A stretch of 64,000 nucleotides of DNA from Rickettsia endosymbiont of Ceutorhynchus obstrictus (GCF_964026565.1 NZ_OZ032162.1:1774930-1838929); one strand, 5' to 3'. Shown: positions 35,001 to 42,990, numbered from the stretch's first letter. A program made the numbers and translations. Notes: a model not told the origin generated them from the letters alone.

Positions 35001-35123
35001 ACCGTCTAAATCTCCTATGCTACCCACGATAACACCTGAAGCGTCATTGTTGTTTTCTCCTATTATAATTGTGTTATTATGGCATTTTCCTATAGTGCCT
35101 AACGTAAAACTTTCTGGAAACAT
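32046..35123 (-). CDS. FG-GAP beta-propeller protein with Ser-Pro stalk (prophage cargo)
   Basis: 1025 residues with AAGGAG 8 nt before ATG 35123. Residues 1 to about 490 hold seven FG-GAP repeats, each with a calcium-type loop (D-[LV]-[DN]-G-D-G-K) and the turn SELLIGA, so a closed seven-blade propeller as in integrin alpha chains is expected. About 494-657 is a Ser-Pro repeat stalk (SPSPS, SLSPSPSDS). The last 370 residues are basic then helical, without a recognised domain; there is one short hydrophobic segment (HAAQIPLIQVGVHLL). No N-terminal signal peptide is seen. An adhesion or effector role is inference. It is transcribed against the virion operon and looks like cargo. Confidence 0.85.
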   Translation of the reverse strand: MFPESFTLGTIGKCHNNTIIIGENNNDASGVIVGSIGDLDGDGKSELLIGAYTYPSGTQQGATYVVSGNNINLSTGGSISLTPAAGIVRFVGENNNDQSSVSVNSIGDLDGDGKSELLIGAYFYPSLNAQGATYIVSGSTINLAAGGNIPLANYAIAGSGIVRFVGENNNDVSGRSVNSIGDLDGDGKSELLIGAEGYPSGSAQGATYIVSGSTINLAAGGSFSLTPAAGIVRFVGENNSDGSGVSVSSIGDLNGDGKSELLIGAYGYPSSNLQGATYVVSGASINLAAGGSFSLTPAAGIVRFVGENNSDRSGVSVSSIGDLNGDGKSELLIGAESYLSGTRQGATYVVSGNSINLALGGSFSLTPAAGIIRFVGENNNDYSSFSISSIGDLNGDGKSELLIGALGYPSGNFQGATYIVSGNSINLALGGSFSLTPTAGSIGRLVGENNNDQSGIAVGAVGDLDGDGKQELLVGAIGYPSGNSQGATYVISGANLLPCPSPSLSSSPSPSPSPSPSPSPSASLSPSPSLSPSPSASLSPSPSLSPSPSDSPSPSPSLSPSPSPSLSPSPSPSPSPSDSLSPSPSLSPSPSDSLSPSPSLSPSPSDSLSSSPSLSPSPSDSPSLSPSPSPSPSASLSPSPSLSPSPSDSSSPSLVISSSSIALSSIKVIKSKHKTTKASKVSTAHEDKSSTETNTITSTPKIITPTDEGVDFFQNGHGHDLQKIDNLNVLPVGSTGKVGSTGKAKSTTKKAATSTGKKIDSFQQDHNDKSIDIAGYKLPDVDNNAHARLGRDTDSAYDSSNAEPMWHSIPVIHAAQIPLIQVGVHLLKHGYNEIVNWFQGKNSDEQVTTTQKLISIEQAAEALNGYNNVSQKLEYIIEQLEPVTLTNQNLLSWLKKSLLEHKVQGQQLLDKPVITQELLASYFENVKVLAKDLNEFVKQQGEGNLVLSYIKAELAGTNQALENLPQVQFGTVKNIEMLNDLAPQVQADNMQPILYADADNLPTNNITDYLVDSSLLIGEVPLLLG
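33150..33640 (-). repeat. Tandem Ser-Pro coding repeat
   Basis: About 490 bp of imperfect 6 and 36 bp tandem units encoding SPSPSLSPSPSDSL. The repeat is prone to slippage in 6 or multiples of 18/36 bp, which keeps the frame and would vary the stalk length between strains. Confidence 0.85.
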
Positions 35124-35453
35124 ATACTACTCCTTGATTAATTGATAATTAAACTAAATATTAAATTTATGCATTAATTAGAAATCTAAATAAACTATTA
35201 TAAGCATCTAATAATTATTGATATCCTAACAGTTAGTTAATAAGTAAAAGTTGCTTAAAATATAGTTTAATCAAACTATCTAATAAAATAACAAGTATAG
35301 AATGTTAAAAAGGTAGAAGTTATAATGAGCTTTAAATTAGAAATTTTTGCCTTTAGAAATTTCTAAACTTATGATTATTGAAAACACTAGAATAATAAAT
35401 TTAACTTTGCAACTGAAATTTTATAAATTTTCAACTTTTAATATTTAATAAAA
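35124..35453. other. AT-rich spacer upstream of the FG-GAP gene
   Basis: 330 bp without a gene; it holds the 5' region of the FG-GAP gene and the 3' end of the hydrolase gene. Palindromic TTTAGAAATTTCTAAA (about 35350-35366) is visible. No repeat modules of the host type. Confidence 0.5.
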
Positions 35454-36164
35454 TTACGAGTGGAAAAGTGACAAACAAGGATGAAAATTATCCTCAAAAA
35501 TAGCCATAGGAAAATTTTGAAGCAAAGAGTGATTTTTTGCTAAATACCTATTACATAAGCTCTTTAGTTGCCTCTCTATTACCGGCATATTTAACTGAGC
35601 AGCTAAGGGTATAAAGGAATTCCTTGTTTCGTCGATAATTTTTTGGGCTTTTTCAGGCGATTTGATACCGAGAGTTTGCAGATTATCGATTCGATCGAAG
35701 AATTTAATTATTATCGTATCATATTTCCGGCTTGCCGCTAATATATTTAAAATTTCTTCAGAGCTGATTTTTTTGTCTTTTTTATTTCTACTTAAAGATT
35801 CAACCTGATTTGCTATTTTGTAGCCAAAGCCTTCGGCTATTAGTTTTTCTGTAAGCTCCGTGTCTTCAATTGTGTCATGAAGAATTGGCGTTATTAGCAT
35901 ATAGGTTTGGAAAAGTTCCGGTATTATGGTAGCGGTATAATTCGCTACCATATAAGCTACTTCTAAAGGGTGGGAGTAATAAGGCTCACCGGTTTGCCTT
36001 ATCTGATTGCCGTGGTATTTCCTAGCATAATAAATAGCTTTGTTAATTTGGCTAATATCTATTTGCTGCGTGCTTGTTTTATTCAAATGAAAAATTTTAT
36101 TTAATAGCCGAGTTGAATAAAAGCAGCTTTTAAATTCTAATTCTAAATTATTTTGTTTTTTCAT
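35454..36164 (-). CDS. HD-domain (p)ppGpp hydrolase, SpoT/Rel-type
   Basis: 236 residues forming only the hydrolase domain of SpoT/RelA enzymes. The metal and catalytic residues are all visible: H65 (YSHPLEVA), H96-D97 with E100-D101 (HDTIEDT) and D157 (FDRIDNLQTL). The synthetase domain is absent, so it should degrade (p)ppGpp, or be inactive in regulation, but not make it. Stand-alone SpoT-type genes are known from Rickettsia mobile elements. It lies 68 bp downstream of a histidine-kinase gene on the same strand, and both are probably cargo that alters host starvation signalling. AAGG precedes the ATG. Confidence 0.88.
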   Translation of the reverse strand: MKKQNNLELEFKSCFYSTRLLNKIFHLNKTSTQQIDISQINKAIYYARKYHGNQIRQTGEPYYSHPLEVAYMVANYTATIIPELFQTYMLITPILHDTIEDTELTEKLIAEGFGYKIANQVESLSRNKKDKKISSEEILNILAASRKYDTIIIKFFDRIDNLQTLGIKSPEKAQKIIDETRNSFIPLAAQLNMPVIERQLKSLCNRYLAKNHSLLQNFPMAIFEDNFHPCLSLFHS

Positions 36165-36232
36165 AAATTTATGCCTTTTTTATATTAATTATAACATGTA
36201 ATTGTAAAATTCTCTATTATCCTAACCATAAG

Positions 36233-37201
36233 TTACTTCTTATATAACTTTACCGGTATATAGCAGAAAAAACTTGTACCTTTCTCATTGCTTGTAACTT
36301 CAATTTCGCCGTTCAGATCAAAAATAAACTGCTTAACTAATGCTAGCTCAGACCCGATTGTTTTAGATTTATTCTCAAAAAAACGGCTAAAAGAAATAAA
36401 TCGATCTTTTAAAGCTTTTTGCTCTTCTTTTGCAAGAATTAAGCCGCTATTACGAAATATTATCTGTAAGGTAAAATCGTCGTTATCTTTTCCTTGGTCG
36501 CTTTTAAAGAAATTAATAGTTAAAAAAATACTATTTTTATTACTAGACTTAACGGCATCTTTAATTAAATATTCTAATATGGACTGTAATCTATATTTAT
36601 CGCTTATTATTAAATCAGGCATATCGCTTGCTAATTTAAAATCAAGCCGCAATTGTTTATAAGAGGCTATGGGTCTTGCATTAGTAATTAGCGTATCAAC
36701 TAATTCTTTTAAATTAATTTCTTGGCAGGTTACGGGAATTAACCCAAGAGAAGCTTTATATAAAATTTCTAAGCCGTTATAGTAATCAAGGATTTTCCCG
36801 ACCAGAAAGGCACTTTCTATTAAATCTTTTTTCTCATCTAAATCCTTTGCATCTATAAAGAGAAGATGTAAGTCTTTATAAACGGCAAGACAATGAACTT
36901 TTATATTGTTTACAATATCGGTAAAAAATTGGGGTTGTTGCCGGTTGTTGTTTTGGAGCTTTTTCTCGGCTTCTTCAACTTGGTGAAATAGTAAGTGTAG
37001 TTTTTCAATAATACCGCTAGGATCGCTATCATCCTTATTTACATTATAATTAAGCGTATTAACTTCCGGAAAACTAGACTTTAAAGCAGGAAAGGTCGTA
37101 TGTAAATAATTGTGAGGCTTTTGTATCACACCGGAAGAATTTGTTTTATTAGTAGGATTATTAATTTTATTTTTCTGTTGTGCCTGATGATTATTCGGCA
37201 T
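36233..37201 (-). CDS. Histidine-kinase-like protein with degenerate motifs (prophage cargo)
   Basis: 322 residues, start with GAGGTAA upstream. A polar N-terminus, a dimerisation helix region (about 85-165) and an HATPase fold (about 170-322, ending TSFFCYIPVKL). The H-box position reads FFTDIVNNIK where active kinases have ISHxIRTP, so the phosphate-accepting histidine is missing; the N-box reads LEYLIKDAVKSS and the G1 box RNSGLIL, both poor. No membrane segment. I expect a pseudokinase that could bind a host response regulator or kinase. Kinase and SpoT genes together are typical cargo of rickettsial mobile elements (from memory). Confidence 0.75.
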   Translation of the reverse strand: MPNNHQAQQKNKINNPTNKTNSSGVIQKPHNYLHTTFPALKSSFPEVNTLNYNVNKDDSDPSGIIEKLHLLFHQVEEAEKKLQNNNRQQPQFFTDIVNNIKVHCLAVYKDLHLLFIDAKDLDEKKDLIESAFLVGKILDYYNGLEILYKASLGLIPVTCQEINLKELVDTLITNARPIASYKQLRLDFKLASDMPDLIISDKYRLQSILEYLIKDAVKSSNKNSIFLTINFFKSDQGKDNDDFTLQIIFRNSGLILAKEEQKALKDRFISFSRFFENKSKTIGSELALVKQFIFDLNGEIEVTSNEKGTSFFCYIPVKLYKK

Positions 37202-37574
37202 AGTATTTACCTCGCTGTTTTGTAATGAATGGCACGCAGGAGTTAGCTGATTTTGCGATGAGTCTAACTTCTGTGTTTTTCTATTAATATTACACCATGT
37301 AATATCATCTCACACATTTAGCCTTACTATTCCTTGAAGTACAGGGGATTTTTTACTTGTACGAAAATATCCTTATTAAAATTTCCCAAGAGTGGCAAAG
37401 TCGAGACAGTAGTTAAACTATAGGCTCTAATTAGTTAAAAGTAATTAACATTAATCGCCCCTTATTTATTTAATAAAATTACCTGCCTTCGTCCTCAAAC
37501 CCTCTATTGTTCATGGTATTTAAGCTTTAATTATGATATAATTATTGTTTAATAATAAATAATATAGATTGAGA
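37202..37574. other. Divergent regulatory gap between cargo genes and the methylase gene
   Basis: About 370 bp, AT-rich, no gene and no host-type repeat. Promoters for both directions must lie here; TATAAT-like hexamers are present (e.g. atgatataatta about 37533-37544), 30-40 nt before the methylase start. Confidence 0.4.
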
Positions 37575-38378
37575 ATGCCTAAAACTATTGCTAAGCCTAA
37601 CATTAAACCGTTTATCAACTGGGTCGGCGGCAAAAGAAAACTTGCCGATAAATTACTATCATATATTCCTTCAGATCTAAATAATTACTATGAGCCTTTT
37701 CTTGGAGGAGGGGCTTTATTCTTTGCCGTTAAAGATAGATTTAAAAAATGTTTTTTATCCGATATTAATCAAGAACTCGTAACCTCTTATAATGCCGTAA
37801 AAAAGAATCCTAGCGAAGTAGCTAAATTATATAGCTCCTATACCGAAAATCACTCAAAGGAATATTACTATAAAATCAGAAATAACGATTGTAATAATAA
37901 CCCGACGGCAATTACTGCTAGGTTTTTATATCTCAATAGATATGCGTTTAAGGGAATTTACCGAATTAACAAACGAGGGGATTTTGCTTCTTCCTTTTCT
38001 ACTAAAAAAATTAATAATGATAATTTAGAGGAAAGGTTAAAACAATGTAGTAGCTTTTTAAGTGGCGTACCCGTTTATACGATAGATTTTTCTTTTATCG
38101 AACCGCAAAAAGACGATTTTGTTTATTTTGACCCGCCTTACCATAAAGTAGGAGAGAGGTTTTATACCAGGTTACCATTTGATGAAAATGAGCAAATGAG
38201 ACTAAAAGATTTTGCTACGGAGCTAGATAGCAAAACCATAAAATTTATGATTTCTAATAGTGATACGCCGTTTATTAGAAATCTTTATAAAAATTACAAC
38301 ATTCGCACTGTTGAAATTAAATATTTAATAAGCGGTCAAACAAAAACCTCTACAGAAGTTGTAGTAACTAATTATTAG
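37575..38378 (+). CDS. dam: Dam-type DNA adenine N6-methyltransferase (D12 class)
   Basis: 267 residues from ATG 37575 (an upstream TTG at 37569 is less likely). Motif order of the alpha/D12 class: FINWVGGKRKL and FLGGGALFFAV for SAM binding, then the catalytic DPPY (VYFDPPYHKV), followed by the C-terminal EVVVTNY. D12-class Dam enzymes typically methylate adenine in GATC. A lone methylase without nuclease in a prophage may protect phage DNA or change host gene expression. It converges on the integrase gene with an 11 bp overlap of the two 3' ends. Confidence 0.92.
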   Translation: MPKTIAKPNIKPFINWVGGKRKLADKLLSYIPSDLNNYYEPFLGGGALFFAVKDRFKKCFLSDINQELVTSYNAVKKNPSEVAKLYSSYTENHSKEYYYKIRNNDCNNNPTAITARFLYLNRYAFKGIYRINKRGDFASSFSTKKINNDNLEERLKQCSSFLSGVPVYTIDFSFIEPQKDDFVYFDPPYHKVGERFYTRLPFDENEQMRLKDFATELDSKTIKFMISNSDTPFIRNLYKNYNIRTVEIKYLISGQTKTSTEVVVTNY

Positions 38379-39588
38379 ATAAATTGATCTTCTTAGCAGA
38401 TTTAGCCGGTTTTTTAGCTTTTGAATCTGTTATAGAGTTAGTAGCTTTTTCCATAAATTCTCTTACCGGATCGATGCTAAGCCTTGCGTAAATTTCAGTT
38501 GATTTGTAGCTTTTATGGTTAAGGGCTTTGCCGATTATATACTGACTTGCGCCGTTAATCGCCATCCAGCTTCCCATAGTTCTACGAATATCATGTATTC
38601 TTACATCCGGAATACCGGCTTTTTGTCTAATCTTATGCCACGATTTTTGTGGTTCTTCAAAATGTCCGCTTTTACTTTTTCGAGGGCTTGGAAATACCCA
38701 CTTATTATTCTTCTTTTCTTTTTTCCTTTTACTTAAAATCTTAATAGCTTTTTCAGTAAGAGGTAATAAGTGAGGAATGCCGTTTTTACTTTTATGCGCC
38801 GGTATATGCCAAGTTTTATCCGTTAGGTTAATTTCCGGCCATTCCATTGATAATACGTTGCTTTTTCTTGCACCGGTATATAAAGAGATAAGAAGATAAT
38901 CTTTCATAAGTGGATTTGCTTCTTTCTCAACTATTTCAAAGAAAGCCGGTTTTTCTTCGGAAGTTATATATCTGTCACGTTCTACTTCCTTATGTTGAGC
39001 TATACCGATTGCCGGATTTTTCTCTAATAATTCCCATTCAATAGCTTTGTTAAATATTCTTTTAAATCTTTGAATAGCTAAATTTGCCGTTCTGAATTTA
39101 CCCTCCTTGGTAAGGTTATTAAAGATTTCTTGCATATCCTCTCTCTGTATAGTAGATATTTTTCTTTCAAAAAGATGACTTGCTTGTCTTTTCATATCCG
39201 CAATAATATCTTTATAGCGTTCTATTTTATATTGAGCGTGGTCGTTTACATATCTATCAAAAAGCTCTTTAAAAGTTAACTCGGTAGTTACTTCTTCCGG
39301 TAAAGGGCTAGGCTTTTCCGTGGGATCAATACCATTAGCAATTAGAGTTTTAAATTCAGTTGCTTTCTTTCTAGCGTCTGCAATCGATACCTCAGGGAAA
39401 TGTCCTATCCATAGTAATTTATAGTCTCCGTCTATTTTTTTACCGTAATAAAAAACCTTACTACCGCCGTAAGACGCTATTAATACTAACCCTTGCTCTT
39501 TAGCATCTTTATATTTTTCTCGACCTTTTTTAGGAGGTTTTATTTTCATAAGTTCATTGTGGGTAAAATTAAATAAATTTTTTTTCAT
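38368..39588 (-). CDS. int: Prophage tyrosine integrase
   Basis: 406 residues, AGGAG upstream of ATG 39588. N-terminal arm-binding domain of the DUF4102 type (LVLIASYGGSKVFYYGKKID), core-binding domain, and catalytic domain with R in LYTGARKSNVLSMEW, K in HKSKNG, H-x-x-R in HDIRRTMGSWM, the late H in LNHKSYKSTEIYARL and Y in the same block. All catalytic residues are present. It lies 333 bp from the right attachment site and points inwards, typical for tRNA-targeting integrases. No excisionase gene was recognised. Confidence 0.95.
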   Translation of the reverse strand: MKKNLFNFTHNELMKIKPPKKGREKYKDAKEQGLVLIASYGGSKVFYYGKKIDGDYKLLWIGHFPEVSIADARKKATEFKTLIANGIDPTEKPSPLPEEVTTELTFKELFDRYVNDHAQYKIERYKDIIADMKRQASHLFERKISTIQREDMQEIFNNLTKEGKFRTANLAIQRFKRIFNKAIEWELLEKNPAIGIAQHKEVERDRYITSEEKPAFFEIVEKEANPLMKDYLLISLYTGARKSNVLSMEWPEINLTDKTWHIPAHKSKNGIPHLLPLTEKAIKILSKRKKEKKNNKWVFPSPRKSKSGHFEEPQKSWHKIRQKAGIPDVRIHDIRRTMGSWMAINGASQYIIGKALNHKSYKSTEIYARLSIDPVREFMEKATNSITDSKAKKPAKSAKKINLSNN

Positions 39589-39920
39589 TTTGTAAACTCC
39601 TAATATTGTTGTTATTATTTAAATTACTTTAAAATCCGCATTTAATACTTAATTGCGGATTGCATAGATACCGCTGTTAAAAAAAGTCTGCAAGTCTTAA
39701 TTTAAATAATAAAAAAAATATTATTTTTGATGTTCCAAATATGTTCCGTTTAATTGAAATTTAGGACGATATTTAATAATAATTGACAGATAAGACAATA
39801 TTAAATAGTCTACGGGTATTAATTGTAATAAGAGGCTAAAAGGTTATGAGTACTAACGATTCAACACAATTAAGGTATAAATTATGCAAAATATTATATG
39901 TAATATTAATTTCGCCCCTT
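39589..39920. other. Gap between integrase and attR (integrase promoter, arm sites)
   Basis: About 330 bp, AT-rich, with direct or inverted TTTAATAC/GTATTAA-like motifs that could be integrase arm sites. A short frame begins at ATG 39846 and runs through the attachment repeat; see findings. No other gene. Confidence 0.45.
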
Positions 39921-39968
39921 TCATTGGTAATGATGAGGTCGGGGGTTCAAATCCCCCTGGCAGCACCA
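39921..39968 (+). repeat. attR: 48 bp copy of the tRNA-Thr 3' end
   Basis: Identical to 4275-4322. It lacks the tRNA 5' half, so it is not a functional tRNA gene. It marks the right end of the prophage, 38 bp from the end of bolA. Confidence 0.95.
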
Positions 39969-40005
39969 CAACAAATGCCTTACGAGAATACTTCCATCAT
40001 CTTCA

Positions 40006-40236
40006 TTAACACACGATAGTTTTTATCGTAATTGCATGTAGTTTTGTATTTAATATTTCTCTAAGAGCATTTTTCACTAATTTATGCTGGTTAATTAAAG
40101 TAAGCCCTTTAAACTTACTATCGGATATCTCAACTGCATAATGATCTTGATCCCCTACTAAGTCGGTAATTTTTATTATACTATCCGGAAAGGTTTCTCG
40201 AAGGACTTTTTCTAATTCTTCTATAGATATTGCCAT
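40006..40236 (-). CDS. BolA/IbaG family protein
   Basis: 76 residues. The single BolA domain is complete: ELEKVLRETFPDSIIKITDL, then DHYAVEISDSKFKGLTLINQ, and HKLVKNAL near the end. BolA proteins work with monothiol glutaredoxins in iron-sulfur cluster handling and iron sensing in the cytoplasm. The first host gene after the prophage; divergent from rsfS across a 135 bp gap. Start supported by repeated AAG-rich upstream sequence only. Confidence 0.9.
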   Translation of the reverse strand: MAISIEELEKVLRETFPDSIIKITDLVGDQDHYAVEISDSKFKGLTLINQHKLVKNALREILNTKLHAITIKTIVC

Positions 40237-40371
40237 TATTTTTTGCTTTTTTTAGTTAAGGTAAAATTTTATATCGAATTCTATTATAAAATCTTAAACA
40301 TTTATTGATAAAATACATTCTTAAGCATATAATTATTATCAACTAATTTAATTCTATATATTAATACCAAT

Positions 40372-40704
40372 ATGACAAAAGATACAGAAGAATTAAAAGA
40401 ATTTATTCTTGCTTGTTTAGAAGAAAAGAAAGCCGATAACATTGATGTAATAGATTTAAGGGGCAGAAATAAATTAGCGGATTATATTATATTTGCCAGC
40501 GGTCGTTCTACTAAAAATGTCGGAGCAATAGCGGAATATGTAGCTTTAGAGCTAAAACAAAAAGCTAATATAAATACTAGTATTGAAGGCTTAGGCAAGT
40601 CAGAATGGGTATTAATAGATGCACGAACTATCTTAATTAATATTTTTTATCCGGAAGCACGAACACATTTTAAATTGGAAGAAATGTGGAAAGTTAAAAC
40701 GTAA
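40372..40704 (+). CDS. rsfS: Ribosomal silencing factor RsfS
   Basis: 110 residues with the family patterns LADYIIFASGRSTKNVGAIA, EGLGKSEWVLIDARTILINI and FYPEARTHFKLEEMW. RsfS binds ribosomal protein L14 on the 50S subunit and blocks subunit joining in stationary phase or starvation. Length normal. Starts from ATG 40372 with no strong ribosome binding site. Confidence 0.95.
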   Translation: MTKDTEELKEFILACLEEKKADNIDVIDLRGRNKLADYIIFASGRSTKNVGAIAEYVALELKQKANINTSIEGLGKSEWVLIDARTILINIFYPEARTHFKLEEMWKVKT

Positions 40705-41219
40705 CTAGCAGCGAGTAGGGATTGTGGCGTGAGTAAGGTGTCATTCCGTGGTTTGACCCACTACTGTACGAACGTTTAAATAAAGAGGTAAAAATTCTGT
40801 CATTCCGTGGCTACGACCACGGAATCCAGCTTATAATATCATAAAAAGATTCTAAAATAAGTCTAATATGGCTTTATTTTCCTGGATGCCGTGATCAAGT
40901 CACGGCATGACACAGCCTTTTTCAACGTTCGTACAGTAGTGGGTCAAGCCGGCTTTGTTGCATGGCTCGAATTTTCGATGTCATTCTAGCTAAAGGCGGG
41001 AATCCAGAAAAATTACTGTCATCCTGAATTTATTTTAGGATATCTTTTAATAGATGCTGAAACAAGTTCAGCATGACAAAGAAAAGTCTGGATTCCCGCC
41101 TTTAGCTAGAATGACATTATAGAGTGCAGGGAATGACATATTAACGCTTTTATCGAGCCATAACAACGCCTACTTGACTTTTCATTATTTAATCACAAAC
41201 CGGTATTTATAAGGTATAA
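40705..41219. repeat. Repeat zone with MITE copy 2
   Basis: No gene. It holds MITE copy 2 and, downstream, a nested block: TTTGTTGCATGGCTCG (about 40952), GTCATTCTAGCTAAAGGCGGG...AATCCAG (40980-41008), a GTCATCCTGAATTTATTT / GCTGAAACAAGTTCAGCATGAC unit in the spacer (41019-41079), then CTGGATTCCCGCC...TAGAATGACAT (41087-41117). This is the same three-layer organisation as 31779-31993 with other modules. Confidence 0.8.
40757..40943 (-). mobile_element. 188 bp MITE-like element, copy 2 (187 bp)
   Basis: Terminal repeats cccactactgtacgaacgtt and its complement at 40757-40776 and 40924-40943, inside almost identical to copies 1 and 3, in the orientation of copy 3. The flanks are TTTGA and TCAAG, so no target duplication is apparent here; the outer bases instead extend the inverted repeat (TTGA/TCAA). 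Confidence 0.8.
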
Positions 41220-42947
41220 ATGAACGAACATATTCTTATTAACGTTATAATTTTACTTGCTACCGCAGTTTTTGTCGTGGCGGTACTTAAACGTTTTAAG
41301 CTAAGTCCGGTGTTAGGCTATCTAATTGCCGGTGCGGCAATCGGTGATCACGGATTTAAAATAGTAACTTACGATCAGACCAGACTACTAGGCGAATTAG
41401 GGGTTGTTTTCTTGCTTTTTGCCATCGGTCTCGAACTATCTTTTGAGCGGTTAAAAGCCATGCGAAGATATGTGTTTGGTCTTGGGTCTTTGCAAGTTTT
41501 AACGACCGCTATAGTAATTGCCGGCGCGATGGTACTTATTGACGGGAATAGTAGCGCGGCAATTATTACCGGCGGCGGTCTTGCACTTTCTTCCACTGCT
41601 CTGGTTATGCAGGTAATTGAGGAAAATCGTAGTCAATCAACGCAAGTAGGAAGAATTTCTTTAGCAATTCTCTTACTGCAAGATTTAGCGGTAGTACCTT
41701 TACTTGTGATAGTACCGCTACTTACCGGTAATAACACGACTTCACTTGCTACAGCTCTAGGTATTGCCCTATTAAAAGCCATTACTGCACTACTAACTAT
41801 ATTTATAGCCGGTCGAGTGCTGTTACGCCCTTTATTTTCCTTGATTTCTTCAGAAAGCAATAGTGCTAACGAGTTGCCGATCGCCATGACTCTATTAATC
41901 GTATTATCTGCGGCTTGGGCTACCGAGATTTTTGGTTTGTCGTTAGCACTTGGGGCATTTGTAGCCGGTGTATTGGTTGCGGAAACCGAGTTTAGATTGC
42001 AGGCGGAAGAGAGTATTTATCCTTTCAAAAGTTTACTTTTAGGGCTATTTTTCATGACCGTCGGTATGAATATCGATGCATTAGAGATGTATAATAAAAT
42101 ATCTCATATTATTACTTTATCCATTGCCTTAATCGCTATAAAAACTTTGATTATTACCGCTTTTTGTATTTTATTCGGTTTCAATAAAGGGGTAGCATTT
42201 TATTCGGGTTTGTTATTATCGCAAGGCGGTGAGTTTGCTTTTATTTTATTCAGTTTAGGTAAAGAAAACGGAATATTAGAAAAAAATACCGCAAATATAC
42301 TGTTACTGGTCGTTACCTTTACTATGGCACTTACTCCTTTACTCGCGGCTTTAGGAAGAAAGCTCGCGGAAAAAATTGATAAGGGACTCGGTAAAACGCC
42401 AACGCAAATAATTGAACTCGGAGCAAGAGATTTAACTAATCATATTATAATCGCGGGCCTCGGTAGCGTCGGTAAAATGGTAGCGAGAGTTTTAGAAGCC
42501 GAAGGAACGAGTTACGTAATATTAGACTTAAACGACGAGCGCATTAAAGAAGAAGCCTCCAACGGTTTCCCGGTATTTAAAGGCGACGTATCGCAAGCCG
42601 ATACGTTAAAGGCAATCGGAACAGACAGAGCCTTAGCGATCATACTTACGATGAATAACCAAGTAACTATTAAGAAGTCATTAAAGACGATCTCAAATAA
42701 TTTTACGGATATGCAGGTCGTCGTTAAGCTAAAAAATTTAAAGAATGCTAGAGAATTTTATGATCTCGGCGCAACGACTATCATTCCCGAAAGTTATGAG
42801 ACCGGCTTACAATTGGGTGGAATGGTTTTAAAACTAATAGGTATTAGCGACCAAGAAATTAATCGCATTAAAGGGCAATTTAGATTAGGCAATTACATCG
42901 TTGCCAAAAGAGAAGATATATTAGCTGAAGCGGAAGAAAATGACTAG
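41220..42947 (+). CDS. CPA2-family cation:proton antiporter, KefB-like
   Basis: 575 residues. About twelve membrane segments in the first 385 residues (for example FVVAVLKRFKLSPVLGYLIA and LGALVAGVLVAE-type SLALGAFVAGVLVAETEFRL) followed by a cytosolic RCK/TrkA-N domain at about 405-520 with the dinucleotide motif IIIAGLGSVGKMVARVL and acidic D (ILDLND). It exports K+ or Na+ in exchange for protons and is gated by nucleotide or glutathione. AAGG lies before the ATG. Most bases of the gene show no repeat insertion. Substrate unknown. Confidence 0.9.
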   Translation: MNEHILINVIILLATAVFVVAVLKRFKLSPVLGYLIAGAAIGDHGFKIVTYDQTRLLGELGVVFLLFAIGLELSFERLKAMRRYVFGLGSLQVLTTAIVIAGAMVLIDGNSSAAIITGGGLALSSTALVMQVIEENRSQSTQVGRISLAILLLQDLAVVPLLVIVPLLTGNNTTSLATALGIALLKAITALLTIFIAGRVLLRPLFSLISSESNSANELPIAMTLLIVLSAAWATEIFGLSLALGAFVAGVLVAETEFRLQAEESIYPFKSLLLGLFFMTVGMNIDALEMYNKISHIITLSIALIAIKTLIITAFCILFGFNKGVAFYSGLLLSQGGEFAFILFSLGKENGILEKNTANILLLVVTFTMALTPLLAALGRKLAEKIDKGLGKTPTQIIELGARDLTNHIIIAGLGSVGKMVARVLEAEGTSYVILDLNDERIKEEASNGFPVFKGDVSQADTLKAIGTDRALAIILTMNNQVTIKKSLKTISNNFTDMQVVVKLKNLKNAREFYDLGATTIIPESYETGLQLGGMVLKLIGISDQEINRIKGQFRLGNYIVAKREDILAEAEEND

Positions 42948-42990
42948 TATACTCAGGGTAACTTTTATTTTTATCAATGATTGTTGAGCA

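Larger units (their letters stand above)
4275..39968. mobile_element. Rickettsia prophage, T7-like podovirus type, integrated in tRNA-Thr
   Basis: A 35.6 kb unit bounded by 48 bp direct repeats, with a tyrosine integrase next to the right repeat. Modules from left: initiator-like gene in two frames, reverse-strand early genes, AT-rich zone, divergent promoters, forward virion and lysis operon (9361-31762), reverse cargo genes (32046-37201), DNA methylase, integrase. Genome length, gene set and order fit a short-tailed phage with internal core proteins. Host repeats are rare inside it (two sites), against one in nearly every host intergenic space, which suggests later arrival. Two probable inactivating changes (4756-4789 and 12678) cast doubt on full function. 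Confidence 0.93.
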
